In this document: positions 1 to 10,437 of the stretch, one piece after another
Position numbering within the stretch: the first letter of the stretch is position 1
Layout of the letters: each line of letters begins with the position of its first letter
Origin: Capronia americana
Lineage: Eukaryota > Ascomycota > Eurotiomycetes > Chaetothyriales > Herpotrichiellaceae
NCBI GenBank assembly: GCA_016110215.1
Contig: JADWQD010000002.1
Span: 1,054,001-1,118,000, forward strand
Length of the DNA stretch: 64,000 nt
Reading direction: 5' to 3'
Notes under the pieces: model-generated
What the model saw: the letters and a program-made list of their open reading frames with translations, nothing else
The model's database searches: none
What the model was told of the DNA's origin: nothing
Translations under genes and position numbers: made by a program

Positions 1-512
1 TATGGGAGAACCGATGGTCTTTCAGTACTCGCAATTGAGGCGCGCCTCATCTCCTATTTACCTCCCGTGTCTATCACCTCCGCCAGGGTGCGCCGATCCT
101 GCCAAGTGGAGAGGCTAAAATGAAGGAACAGGCGACTCGGAGCAGTGCCGGAGGCAGCTCAACTGCCTATTACAGACTTCTGAGACCCGGAATGCCCTTA
201 GCATAGCCCAAGATTTGGTCTAGGGTTGCCCAAAGCGACAGTGACTGGTTGGCTGAAGCCCGAAGCACAGCAGGCAACCACTTAAGTCGGCAGAGCGCAG
301 GTGAAAGGCCCCCCCTTTGCGGCTCGGTCCGTGCTCAAGGACGCCCAAATGCTCTGCCTATCGGGTTTGCAACTGCTTTCCTGCTACTGGACCTCACCTT
401 CCTGTTCAATGCTCAGCAGCCTTGCCTTCACACAAATTCAAACGCTATTCCAATCTCATCTCCCAAGCGTCATGACACGACCTGGATAAGAGGCGTCGCC
501 GAACTCCGCATA
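1..512. other. Intergenic / upstream region, no gene recognised
   Basis: Short overlapping reading frames occur on both strands but none shows domain character, a convincing start or splice sites. The stretch probably contains the promoter and leader of the nuclease gene that follows. A short frame opening with ATG at 120 ends after 28 codons and is not supported as a gene. Confidence 0.4.
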
Positions 513-1594
513 ATGTCGAAGAGATCGCTGAGTAGCACAGACAGGTCGATTTCCCCCCGGCCTTGAGGAGAAAGCTTTCACGTGCGACAGAGCGGGAACA
601 CGTGGCGGACGCACGATCAGGCCGGGTCCGACTGTTCAGCTGGAATGTCAATGGCATCGGGCCACTGCTTCAGAAACGTCTCTCTTTTGATCCTGGCTCC
701 CTAGCTCCGCTGAGGACCTTTCTCAAGCGACATCAGTGGCCGCAGTTGCTGTGCTTGCAAGAAGTCAAAGTCAGCCCAAGGGACGATGCCACTCAGCGAC
801 AGCTGCAGCAAGCCGCTAACCAGGGCAGTACCGCCGAGGAGCCGACTTACACTGTTCACTTCTCTTTACCAAGAGACAAGTACAATGCTACTGGGTTCGG
901 GGGCAAAGTCCACGGGGTCGCCTCCTTAGTCCGGGACGACTTTGCCCCCGGTATTCGTGTCACAAGGAAGCCTGACTGGGACCTTGAGGGGCGTGTGCTA
1001 ATTCACGAACACGAGACAGGCCTTGTCATAATCAACGGGTACTGGGTCAACGGTACTTCGAATCCATATCGAGATCCTGCTACCGGCACAGTTACCGGCA
1101 CGCGACATGATCATAAACTACGTTTTCATCAGCACATGCTGGATGAAACCCTTCAGCTTGGGAGCAATGGCTACCCGGTCGTCCTAATGGGCGACATGAA
1201 CATCGCCCGGGCTCGGATCGATGGTCATCCCAATCTGCGGACATCGCCTCTCCAACACGTCAAGAACCGTGCAGATTTCAATTCCAAGTTCTTCACGGAC
1301 GAAAAGGGTATGCGCGGCATTGATGTATTCAGACATCTCCATGGAGACACCAAGAAGTTCACCTACCATCCACGCGGGAGGCCATGGGGAGAAAGTTGTG
1401 ACCGGGTGGACCTCATTGTCGTAAGTCGAACTTTGATCGAAGACATGGATGCCGTTACAGGTACCGACATCTGTGATTCCACTCAAGAAAGAGGGCATAG
1501 TGACCACGTCCCCCTCTGGGTCTCCCTCGACCTCCTGAAGATGCGCGGGACCGCGAAGGCGCCTGTGACAAAAGGCGGCTCGGAGAAACGATGA
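513..1594 (+). CDS. Exonuclease III-like AP endonuclease (start unresolved)
   Basis: Endonuclease/exonuclease/phosphatase-fold nuclease of the exonuclease III/APE1 family, expected to cut DNA 5' of abasic sites in base excision repair. The open frame from about 536 to 1594 carries the family landmarks in order: WNVNG, LQEVK (metal-binding Glu), the GDMNIA Asp/Asn pair, DRVDL, and the terminal GHSDHVPL with the catalytic Asp-His. The start is a problem. The frame has no ATG before the domain, and the first near-cognate codon is TTG at 563. A typical N-terminus (MSKRSLSS) starts at ATG 513 but in another frame, ending in TGA at 564-566. One extra C in the C6 run at 553-558 would join the two. 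So there is either a one-base frameshift or an upstream intron I could not place. The family assignment is firm; the 5' end is not. Confidence 0.8.
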
Positions 1595-1733
1595 TCCGAG
1601 ATGAACCCCTCCCTCGGTGGCGCGCATTCAGAGATGGTGACTTCAACTACTCCCTTCCCATGAACATGAGGTTCGTAGATTGTTCAGACTAGCCTACCAA
1701 TGGCCTTTTGCGTGAGTTGATGCAGCGTCCACC

Positions 1734-3650
1734 ATGTTGGCCCTCAAGACGATGAAGCTGCCATTATCCAATAGCGAGCACGCGACCCATGCTGAACTAC
1801 CATCAGAAGTCCTCGACATTATCGCAGGGCTTCTCTACGAGGGTAGCTACCGCCAGCCCGACTCACTATTCGCCTTTGCCCTTGTCTCGAAGCATTTCAG
1901 AAAGTCGACACTTCCATATCTTTTCGGCACCATCTCGCACGTTGTCCGTGATCAACTGTGTCATGGCGGGCATGGACTGCTCCGTCGCCTTGCTACAAGT
2001 CCGGGCCTCGTCGAATATGCCCACACTTTGCACGTGCTGCGACCGGTGGAAGTTCTTGAAGATGTGACGAAGCCCGGTCTTGAAACTATGCGACCGTCAG
2101 GAATTCGGCATGATCTAATGCTGCACAATTCCCGAGCTTTCGAAGACGTACGCCTCAGGCGCCGGTCCTCCGACCTGCGGCTGTTACGCGACAGTTTGCC
2201 ACTTATGCATCGACTCCGTCGCATTAGGTATGCATCTACAACCACGTGTTGGCCCTCGAACTGCTTGATCTGTATCATCTTGCTTAGGGTCAGCGCTGAC
2301 ACTTGATTTAGATTGGATTGTTCTCCTGATTGCGCAAAGCGGATACTTGAGATGCTGCCCGAGGATCAACAGTACGAAGTCATTCTTGACCGTCTCTGCA
2401 CGTCATCGCCCTGGCCCGATCTGATGCACGTCTCCACTGAGGTTTGTTCGACTGCTCGTCGCCACCGCCTTGGGCTGGGAGCGCTTGTTGCGCCCGCCAC
2501 CAGCTACTCTTGGCCTACCCAGGCGGCCTTCGACGTCATCTCAGAGGCAGTGGCGCTTAAACTACATGTGGCCTGGCTGTTGAGTTCAACCGTGGCTCCA
2601 GAAGAGGATGCCGAAGACGTCTCTGCTAGACCACGATTCAAACAGCAACTTGCGTGCACCGAGTTGGGATTTGTCGTCGATCATGCAGGTGGGACTTTCC
2701 ACCACTCGCTATCTGACCTCGATATGTCGCTACTTCCATGGACCAAGCTCCAGAGACTCTCCATTGACTGGCGACACAGTCTGCCCATGGGTGACGCCAT
2801 GCATTGGATGCTTCACCAACTTCCCAATCTACGTGCTTTGCATCTACGCGCGGAGCGGCAGCGGAAGTATCACCCAGCCTGTCCGTACGAAGCGCCTCCC
2901 ATCAGGATATTCGACGATCCTCCCGATTCCCACCCTTTGAGGATCGAATACGACAAGCTTCCGCACCTCCAAGAGCTGGCAATCGACGGAATATGCAATC
3001 ACATTGCCATCCCCCACCTGGTCGGGGAAAGCCTGCGTTCTCTCCGTCTGCATCGCGAGGACTCCCTGTTTTCAGTGCATAGCGCGGAGAGCCAACGATG
3101 CCACAGGGACATCCTGCTCGCCGCCCAACTGTGCCCGGACCTCGAGCACTTGGAACTCGACGTCGGCTACATCGAGAACCTATGGCAATCGGTCGCGATC
3201 CCAGGCGTGGATGTCGATGTCGGACAATACGCTTTTCTCAACGCAATCTCCAAGTTTCGCCGTCTCAAATTCCTCCGCCTATTTCCGCCTTTCGTGGCCA
3301 GAGGTTCTCCTCGCGACAGTCGAAGGCTGTCCCATCGCCCTCCGGTCGCTGACTACCAAGCAGTGAGGATCTTCGAGCATCTACGCAACGAATGCCCCTC
3401 CCTGCAACTGCTCTCCATCGCGGCAATCCCGTCCTTCGTAAATGTCGACACCATGTTCTGGGAAGTCAGAAAACATGGAGACGCAACGATTCTGACAACA
3501 GGGCATAGAATGCGGAACTACCAACACCGGCAGACGTGGATCGGGCTGCGGAGACTTCGCAGCGAAATCAAGCGTTTCGAGCAGCAACCGGCATATCTGC
3601 CAGAATCTGCGGATTGGTGGCTGACTCACAAGGATCGGCTTACGGTATAA
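1734..3650 (+). CDS. F-box domain protein
   Basis: Predicted model: exons 1734-2227 and 2312-3650, giving 610 aa. The 84-bp intron (2228-2311) has a GT donor, a GCTGAC branch point and a TTTAG acceptor; it splits an Arg codon and keeps frame. Residues about 20-66 form an F-box (LPSEVLDIIAGLL, then FALVSKHFRKSTLPYLF). The remainder is rich in Leu-containing segments such as LPNLRALHL and LPHLQELAI, like the degenerate leucine-rich repeats of fungal F-box proteins. Such proteins usually recruit substrates to an SCF ubiquitin ligase via Skp1. The substrate cannot be inferred. The gene is convergent with the LIM gene on the other strand (175 bp between stops). Confidence 0.8.
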
Positions 3651-3825
3651 CCCAGTGGTCAAGAAGGATTTCGTAACAAAAGCCCCGTACATAGCTTTCA
3701 CCAGAGCGACCAGCGGAAGGCATGAAAAGATGCTTGGTCAGCCGCCATGAAAATTATGGCCATGTTTCAGGATATTCCCTGGTATTACCAGAAGGATATG
3801 TACCGACATAAGTTGTCAACCGCGA

Positions 3826-5396
3826 CTAGTCCCAACCACCTGGCATCGCCCCAGGCATTGTTTCGGTGGCTTTGCAGGACTCGCAAATCCGATGGCCATG
3901 CCCTCCGTGGTCATCTTGGCCGTGGACATTCGACTCTCGCCTGACCCACCAATCCGACATGTCCACTCCGCACCTCCCACAAATCGTATCCAGTCCACCT
4001 CTACCAGGCGTGCTTGTCGCACTTTCATTGACCTTAGCGCTACTGAGCCCCCCACCGACTCGACTCGGCAGTATCAGCGCTCCCCTCTTTGCGCGTGGTA
4101 CGAAGAAATCTGAGAGCTCTTTAAGAAAGGCAGGCTTCCCAGGCGCAATATCATGCGCGGGCACTGCTGTGCGCGACTCTAGCAAACCGCACGAGCCCGG
4201 AGGAGCTGTGATGGGTTTGCTGGTGGAAGACCTTCTCAAATGGTTGATTCCTCTGGAAATCGAAAAGCTCCTCCGTATGCGGTTGATAGAGCCTGGTTGG
4301 GATATTTTCGAGCAACTGGACGCCCGGGTCGACGACGGTTGAGGCGTGGGGGTGCTTGACTGTCTCGAAGTTGTGATGCCCAGCCCTTCGTGGTCTGACG
4401 ACCCCACTGAACCCTCCTCAATTGTGTGAATGTGGTGCGTCGTGATTGAATCTGGGGAGGGCTGCGGCGTCGCTAAGTCGTGGAGAGATAGTGACGGTGG
4501 GGTCCTCAGGGGAGGGTCTCTGAGTATGGTTTTGGGTGACTGCGGAGGCGTCACAAAGGGCGTCGAAGGTGCTTTACCTTGTCTGGCTGAAGGGGCCATC
4601 TTGGTTAGAGGGCCTGGCTTTTCGGGCGGACCTGGTATGGAAGATCGTCTCGAAGACAGCAATGTCATCCACGCAGGAGGCATTCTCTGCCCATGGCTTG
4701 ACCTCCCAATCTTGTTGGCATTTGGATCCAGAGGATTTGTCAGTGACAATCTCTCGGAAGTTCCGTCCAATAATCCTCGGGGAGTCCTTGCGCCAGCTGA
4801 ATTCTTGCTGGGTCTCCTGACGTGTTGCTCGAGTTTTGCCACTGACTCCGGCTCATTGGCGCAACGAGAACACACTGGCGGTTCCTGAACAAGCATGCCT
4901 TGTTTGTGTGGCTCCCCATTGCTGGTGAAGTAGGGTGGTGGCTGCAAGGGAGACTTTGCAGTGGTCAGCCCACGTACACACGACCATATCAAGATGTCCT
5001 TCTTACCGCGCAGATGAGACATGAAAAGCAACTCCAATGCCACTAGCACCATCCGAAGTTCACAGCATCCGTCTTGCGGAAGACGACCTCTCCGCATCGC
5101 CAGCAGATACTGACGCTGTACATCCATCTCCAACACTCGGAGCAAACAACGCGGCCCTCCAGCCCAAAAGTATGTGGTTGCGATTGTGATTTCTGTTCCG
5201 TCCAGCAAATCGTGCAAAGGAACAGGTGGGATGCTGCCTCCCGCTCCGGTTCTCCCTGGGGTTTCGGTCGGGGAGGCGGCAGTGGAAGAGGCGGCGGAGC
5301 GACGACTGAGCCGAAGATGGTCTGGAACGATGATACCGATATGTCGGGATTTGATAGCGTCTGTCCTGGAGCGCCGGTGTATTGTGGGTACGCCAT
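3826..5396 (-). pseudogene. LIM zinc-finger protein with an in-frame TAG
   Basis: Model: exon 1 5396-5007, intron 5006-4942 (GTAAGA donor, GCTGAC branch, CTTGCAG acceptor, 65 bp), exon 2 4941-3826; about 501 codons. Exon 1 encodes a Pro-rich leader, a CX2C...CX2C zinc module (CTIC, CSEC) and the first half of a LIM finger: CWRC, then HWSC, FSC and LIC with exact HX2CX2CX2C spacing. The second half continues across the splice to CSRC. Exon 2 adds a long Ser/Pro-rich disordered region and a C-terminal CGRC...CESC pair. Codon 118 (5045-5043) is TAG and lies between the first Cys pair and the LIM histidine. Because the LIM pattern and correct phase continue past it, the stop is a disruption of a real gene, a read-through codon or an assembly error. 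I filed it as pseudogene for that reason, but coding status is open. Confidence 0.7.
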
Positions 5397-5622
5397 GAAA
5401 CGAAAGTGATGCAGCTCAAATGAATGTGAGCATGGCTCGACGATTGCCGGAGAGGGAGAGGGAGAGAGAAGCTGAGGTTAGGTCAAAAATCGGATCATTT
5501 GCTGGGGGTCGCACGCAAAGAGAGTTGCGCCTTCCTTGGTTTCCGATCCGAATTCAGCTTGACAGTCGCTACTCGAGACATTAATGTACAAGCCCCCAAT
5601 CGCCGACGACCAAGACACTCCT

Positions 5623-6238
5623 CTACAAGCCCCAGTAACTCCTCGCCAACCACGCGGCATACGTGCTCATGCCAAGCACCCAGAGCAAGGTGCCAAAGTA
5701 TCCCACTGACCTTCCCCAGCCCATGGACCGCTCCGCCCTCAAGCCGAACTCGACGTGGGCGATGCGGACGAAGAGCAGGGCGGCCAGCGACGTGGTCAAC
5801 ACCTGTCCATCTCCACCGTTCAACTCGACGACGGATGCAACCAACAGGGCGAGTGGGACATTCTCGACAAAATTCCCGTGGCATCTCGCATTCACAATCA
5901 GGGCCTGCTCGCCCGGCTGGCTGCTCTTGGGCTTCGAGTCCGAAGACGATGCTTTCTTCGAAGTGTCGGTGCCGATCATCGTGTGGGTCGCCACGCGAGA
6001 GAGGCTGACGCGCAGGTTGAGCAGGACATAGTAGACAGCGAACGCTAGGACCGGTTGTTAGCTATTCCCGTAGACTCCTTCCTGGTCGGCATTGAGAGAG
6101 AAAACTCGAAACGTACCTGGTAGAAATGTGCCAGTGACGGGGAGAATTTTGGGTATCGTGATTCCTACTACTCGAACCAACGTCAGACCAAACCGGATCA
6201 ATGAGAAGTGCAGGTCTTTGCTTACCTGGAACTGACAT
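5623..6238 (-). CDS. MAPEG-family integral membrane protein
   Basis: Three-exon model: 6238-6226 (13 nt), 6164-6117 (48 nt), 6044-5623; 160 aa starting MSVPGITIPK. Introns have GTAAGC and GTACGT donors and TAG acceptors. The first acceptor is a tandem TAGTAG, so one extra codon is possible. The family motif RCHGNFVENVPLALL is present, as are four hydrophobic segments and the late FGLRAERSMGW stretch. MAPEG proteins are small microsomal four-helix membrane proteins; many conjugate glutathione to lipid electrophiles or reduce peroxides. The exact reaction is not predictable here. A Ser/Lys-rich loop (KKASSSDSKPKSS) sits between helices one and two, where the family usually has a cytosolic loop. 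Confidence 0.85.
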
Positions 6239-7198
6239 GGTGTTTGTGTTTGTGAGCTGAGGTACGACTCTGTCCTGCTCTGTCCTGCTCTGTTCTTTTC
6301 TACTGTATCGAGTGTCGAACGATGCTCGAATGTTATGGAGGTCGTTTCTACACTCTACGCTCGCACTCCTTCCTCTATATATGAGCTCGGTGACGGCGAA
6401 GCGAACCCTTCACAAGCTGGTTTCCCGCGCATAGCCCTGGCTTCGGTAACCGATTATTTCTATTTCAATTTCAATTTCAATCTCAACCCCCCGGCCGGGA
6501 ATGCAAGGTCATTATCTCAAATAGCCCAACGCCCGTGTCAGTCGTTAGTTCGACTCGGGGCACGTCATTTTGGGCCATGGCACCCCCATCCGGGCAGTGG
6601 GACTGCCAGGCGCCAGGGAGCGACAGGGGCGCTACGGGGGATGCTCCTTCCGCTTCAAGAGTAGGCGCACTTTCCGCATGCGGCGTTTGTAGCTTAGCAG
6701 GCGCCATGTGGAAATAACACGCGAGGGAGTCTAGAGCAGTGAGTGAGGGAGTTTCGTGAAACTGATCTCAAGCTGTGAGTATAGCTTCTGGTCAGGGAAA
6801 TCTACAATGGCTTCCTTTGCGAGATGTGAGCGGCGCTCTCGATGGCCGCCGTCGCAGCGTCCACTTCCAGGCAAATAAAGGCTCATCTGTGCAGAGATGA
6901 TAGAGGCCACTATGTTTGATTCTAACAGCCCTTAGTCAGGTCGCCTTATCGCCCGCACACAACACGAGGTCCTTCGCATGCCTTGGCCTTCAGGACCTGA
7001 AACAAACCTGATGCACTGCCACCTGACTGCCTGGCCCGTTTCCAGCCTAGTCCTCGGCGTCCATCGTTCAACTTGCATCTGAACTCGACCGTCGACCAGA
7101 AGGCATCGCGCCCATCATGAACCAGTACAGCTTGGCTTAAAGATGGACCATTCCGGATCCGCATAAGGCGCTGTCGAGTTCAGCCACTGTTTTCTAGC
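6239..7198. other. Intergenic with short tandem repeats
   Basis: No convincing gene. Simple repeats just upstream of the MAPEG start include two exact copies of TGTCCTGCTC (6271-6290) followed by a partial third, and three copies of TTTCAA (6463-6480). The region lies between divergent genes (MAPEG on minus, transcription-factor-like on plus) and presumably holds both promoters. Confidence 0.4.
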
Positions 7199-8809
7199 AT
7201 GGCTGTCACTGGCACCCAGAGATCCTCACGTCCAAAGTTCAAATTTCTGCTCGTCAACCATGAACCCAAGACACGCAAAGAACGTGAGCTCGAGGTGACG
7301 GAAATCCGCACGCATGCTGCACGAATATCATATCGGAAAAGGGACTCGCCTGCCAGCCACAGTCCGCTGCCGCTTGGCTGTGCCACTAAGTCACCAAGTG
7401 TAGCCACAAGCTCTAGTCGTTCGAGTGGTGATAGCAGTGAAAGCGACCTCGGCGATAATTCATCATGGGGTCTGAAAAGAGCCATCGGAGGGGTCCGTGT
7501 CGATCCATTCGACTCGGATTCTGTCCCAGGTTTGCCAGCTTGGATTCTCGACCTGGTCGACAATGCGTGGACGAACGCCTGGTGTACACTCCGCACCCAC
7601 CGCCATGATGGCTTGATACACCCAGACGTCTATGGCTGGCGCCGAGCAGGCCTGAGCTGTCCGGCTTTAGTCCATGCACACATCTCTGGTGCCATCGGCA
7701 TCGCACTGGCCCAAGGCACGTGGACAGATCTCAAGCCTCAGCTTCACAGAACCCAGATACATCACGCTAACTTGGCAATCAAATGCGTGCGCAAGGAGCT
7801 TGTGCGAAGCAATGGACCGCCTCCAGACGAGTTGCTGCTATCCATTATGACCATGAGCGGACACGGTGAGGTGGTGGACGATGATGACCGAAAGCCCTCA
7901 AATCCTTTCGCTCAGTCCCCGTTGGCTCGCGCGAACAGGGTAGATATCTTCGCCAAACTCCGCATTACCGATGCTCATGCTCAAGCTATTACGGCCCTCG
8001 TGGAACAGAAAGGCGGGCTCGACAACATTACCCTTCCCGGTTTCCGAAGCCTGTTGTCGCTAACGGACATCCTGCAAGCTTCCATCAAAGGCACTCAACC
8101 GCGATTGCCGTTTGTCGGCGACACAGCGTCTCTCGTATCCTCGGGCAAGCATGTGCTCGATCACCGCGCCCTGGAATTCAACACCACTTTAGGCACAGGC
8201 TTCGAACAGGCCGGTATAGGTGGCATCAGCCTCGAGATGTATACAGCTGTGCTGGCTGCCTGTGAACTCACCGCGGCGTTAGACCACTTCCAACGCAATG
8301 TAAATCACCCACCGTTGTTCGTCGACATGGTGGAATACCGCAGATACGTGCAGTATCAGTTACTCAGCCTCGGCCCAATAACTCCGGACGGTCCCCTGTC
8401 TAACAATGACTACATCTACGAAGCTTGCCGGATCGCACTGCTGATATACTCCGACCTCAACATCTGGCCCTTGCCTCCGTCAACCCACGCCCGTCCCCGT
8501 CTTGCCCGACGACTCCACGATGCTCTCGATCAGAACGGCACAGGGGCACCAGAGACCGCCCTGCCCGCGGACCTACTGTTGTGGCTCGCCATGATGGGTG
8601 CCCTCGCAGCAAGCAACACCCAGTACGAAACCTACTTTGTGGGTCTTCTCGCCCGCGACCCACGCGATCTTTCTTGGGACATTTTCCATCCGACGATGAG
8701 GAAGTATTTGTGGTGCGATTTTGTCGTCACTCCACCGGCACGGCACCTGTGGTTTCGAGCCTGCGTGGCGAGGTCGACGATAAATATGATCGACTCTGGT
8801 CAGTTGTGA
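7199..8809 (+). CDS. Fungal transcription-factor-like protein (Fungal_trans_2 type)
   Basis: Intron-less 536-aa frame beginning MAVTGTQRSSRPKFKFLLVN. The N-terminus, with FKFLLVNHEP followed by a basic Arg-rich stretch (RTHAARISYRKR), matches Pezizomycotina proteins carrying a Fungal_trans_2-type domain without an obvious Zn2Cys6 finger; these are often loosely named 'tachykinin family'. A Ser-rich linker (residues about 65-85) is followed by an all-alpha region typical of the regulatory domain, for example LSLTDILQA, LPADLLLWLAMMGALAAS and LWCDFVVTPPARHLWF. No CX2CX6C cluster is present, so DNA binding is uncertain. The role is presumed regulatory and nuclear, inferred from family resemblance only. 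Confidence 0.65.
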   Translation: MAVTGTQRSSRPKFKFLLVNHEPKTRKERELEVTEIRTHAARISYRKRDSPASHSPLPLGCATKSPSVATSSSRSSGDSSESDLGDNSSWGLKRAIGGVRVDPFDSDSVPGLPAWILDLVDNAWTNAWCTLRTHRHDGLIHPDVYGWRRAGLSCPALVHAHISGAIGIALAQGTWTDLKPQLHRTQIHHANLAIKCVRKELVRSNGPPPDELLLSIMTMSGHGEVVDDDDRKPSNPFAQSPLARANRVDIFAKLRITDAHAQAITALVEQKGGLDNITLPGFRSLLSLTDILQASIKGTQPRLPFVGDTASLVSSGKHVLDHRALEFNTTLGTGFEQAGIGGISLEMYTAVLAACELTAALDHFQRNVNHPPLFVDMVEYRRYVQYQLLSLGPITPDGPLSNNDYIYEACRIALLIYSDLNIWPLPPSTHARPRLARRLHDALDQNGTGAPETALPADLLLWLAMMGALAASNTQYETYFVGLLARDPRDLSWDIFHPTMRKYLWCDFVVTPPARHLWFRACVARSTINMIDSGQL

Positions 8810-9187
8810 AGCATTCTATATTGGAACCTCTTTGGGTAAGAGCAGGAGCATTGAAACGGCGCATCACTCGACCGAGTGCCCCCACCCTTGGTGCCGAAGT
8901 ACGCACTGTCACCTGGAAAGACCGTGGTTGTGTCGATACGCCCGTAAGATCATGTCCGCGGAGAGATGTTTCTGTTCTCCCTCCTCCTCATGTGCCCACA
9001 TCGTTCGCCGATCGGGGGCGAAATGACAAGGAAGACTCAAAGCATCGGTCGGTACTGCGCAAGACTGCCCTCTCCCTTGCACAGGCTTCTAATGCTAGGT
9101 AGTTCTCAGCTGCTATCGAGGCTCAACGGCCGGCATCTGTGGGTCTGTGACTCAACCCGACTCATATTGTATTTGTCGTAAGAATGA

Positions 9188-9279
9188 TTCGAACAAGTCT
9201 GTTCTAGTTGAAGGCGAAGGTTTTATCACATTTATTGCAGAAATCTTTCGAACAAGTCTGTTCTGGTTGGAGGCGAAGG
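9188..9279. repeat. Two-copy direct repeat, 33-bp unit
   Basis: A 33-bp unit at 9188-9220 is repeated at 9247-9279 with two A/G differences; the start-to-start period is 59 bp. It begins TTCGAACAAGTCTGTTCT, and TTCGAAC is partly palindromic. It lies about 380 bp past the stop of the upstream gene and 280 bp past the end of the convergent cupin gene. No function is evident. The rest of 8810-9558 shows no gene. Confidence 0.7.
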
Positions 9280-9558
9280 AGTGTACCATTCCAAAAAAGG
9301 TGTTTATAATGCTATCTAAGTGCCGTGGTATTGACAATGCTCGCTGCTGAAAATTTCCGCTCGAAAAGAGACAAACGCCCGTCGCTATGCTATGTTTTGA
9401 TTGAATCCCCCAATATGTTGATGGTTACCCAGTGACCAACACCCTTTGTCCGTCCCATGTTCCCGAAGTCCCATTATTCCGCGCTCGTCCCTCGTGAATC
9501 CAGAAGTCCCATCAACCCACCGTCACCCATCAGGTGCAATGCGAACCCGAGCGACCGC

Positions 9559-10437
9559 TTAGTACTTGAGGTTGCAGCGGATGAGGCACTCCTCGACACC
9601 GCGGGCCAGCGAGATGGGGATGTTCTTCTTGAAGTCGGCGAAGTTGTTCTGGTCGATCTGCTTGGGGAAGCCGAGGGCGGCATCGACGATGTCGCCGCTG
9701 GTGTTGATGAGGAAGTTCTGGGCGATGGAGCTGGCACCGGGGTCCTCGGAGTTGAGCCCCGCGATGGCGACGGCGGGCTTGCAGTCGAGGTTCTGCTGCC
9801 AGTGGATGCTGCCCATGGGGAAGGCGGTGCCCTGGAAGAGGGTCAGGTCGGTGCGCTGCTCGGTGGTGAAGCCGTTCTCGAGCACGAAGCCCGTGGTGAT
9901 GTTGCTGTCGGTGACGACGGTGAAGAACTCGGTCGCGTCCGGGTGGATGTGCGGCGTGTTCAGGCCGCAGGGCTCAAAGAAGATACCCGCGGCCGAGATG
10001 CCCAGGCCGGTCAGGAGCGGGAAGTTCTTGCGGTTGGCCAGGTCGACCTGCCCGCCGAGCGGCACGGCGTTCGGGTTGGGCGGGTTGGCTGTCGGGTTGA
10101 AGTCGAACTTGAGGTTGAAGTTGCCCGCCGCGACCTCGGCCTGGATCTCGGTGAAGCGGTCGACCCGCGTATCTTCGGTCAGGAGCTTGGCGATCGTGCC
10201 GGCCGACGGCTTGGGGTTGGGCGTCGCGTTCGGGTTGCCGAGCAGGCCCGTCGACACGGCCGCCGAGCCGTAGCTGGTCGTCCAGGTCTGGCTGCCGCCG
10301 GGAGCGCCGCCATAGGTCGTGGTTGGGTAAGGGGGGTTGGAGGAGGAGCTGGCGCCGTACGAGCCGCTGCCAGTTCCCAGGGGAGTCGCGGCCGCGACGG
10401 CGGCGAAAGCAGCAACGAGAAGCGAGGTAGAATGCAT
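9559..10437 (-). CDS. Secreted cupin protein (spherulin/germin-like)
   Basis: Single-exon 292-aa protein. Residues 1-18 form a signal peptide (MHSTSLLVAAFAAVAAAT), followed by a Ser/Gly/Tyr-rich low-complexity stretch. The cupin_1 domain occupies roughly residues 75-280. The metal-binding motif 1 is seen as PCGLNTPHIHPDATEFFTVV (HxH plus Glu). The second motif region is FPMGSIHWQQNLDCKPAVA, with its His. This is the layout of spherulin-1A and germin-like proteins, extracellular cupins with varied or unknown activity and a wall or stress role in several fungi. The 5' leader on this strand (10438-10750) is strongly pyrimidine-rich and carries a (TG)n tract on the plus strand at 10701-10715. Confidence 0.88.
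   Translation of the reverse strand: MHSTSLLVAAFAAVAAATPLGTGSGSYGASSSSNPPYPTTTYGGAPGGSQTWTTSYGSAAVSTGLLGNPNATPNPKPSAGTIAKLLTEDTRVDRFTEIQAEVAAGNFNLKFDFNPTANPPNPNAVPLGGQVDLANRKNFPLLTGLGISAAGIFFEPCGLNTPHIHPDATEFFTVVTDSNITTGFVLENGFTTEQRTDLTLFQGTAFPMGSIHWQQNLDCKPAVAIAGLNSEDPGASSIAQNFLINTSGDIVDAALGFPKQIDQNNFADFKKNIPISLARGVEECLIRCNLKY

Noticed and set aside
5030..5060. A short intron that would remove the TAG in the LIM gene
   Set aside because: No usable acceptor exists between the TAG and the conserved HWSC ligands, and a GTGCTAG-sized intron is impossible.
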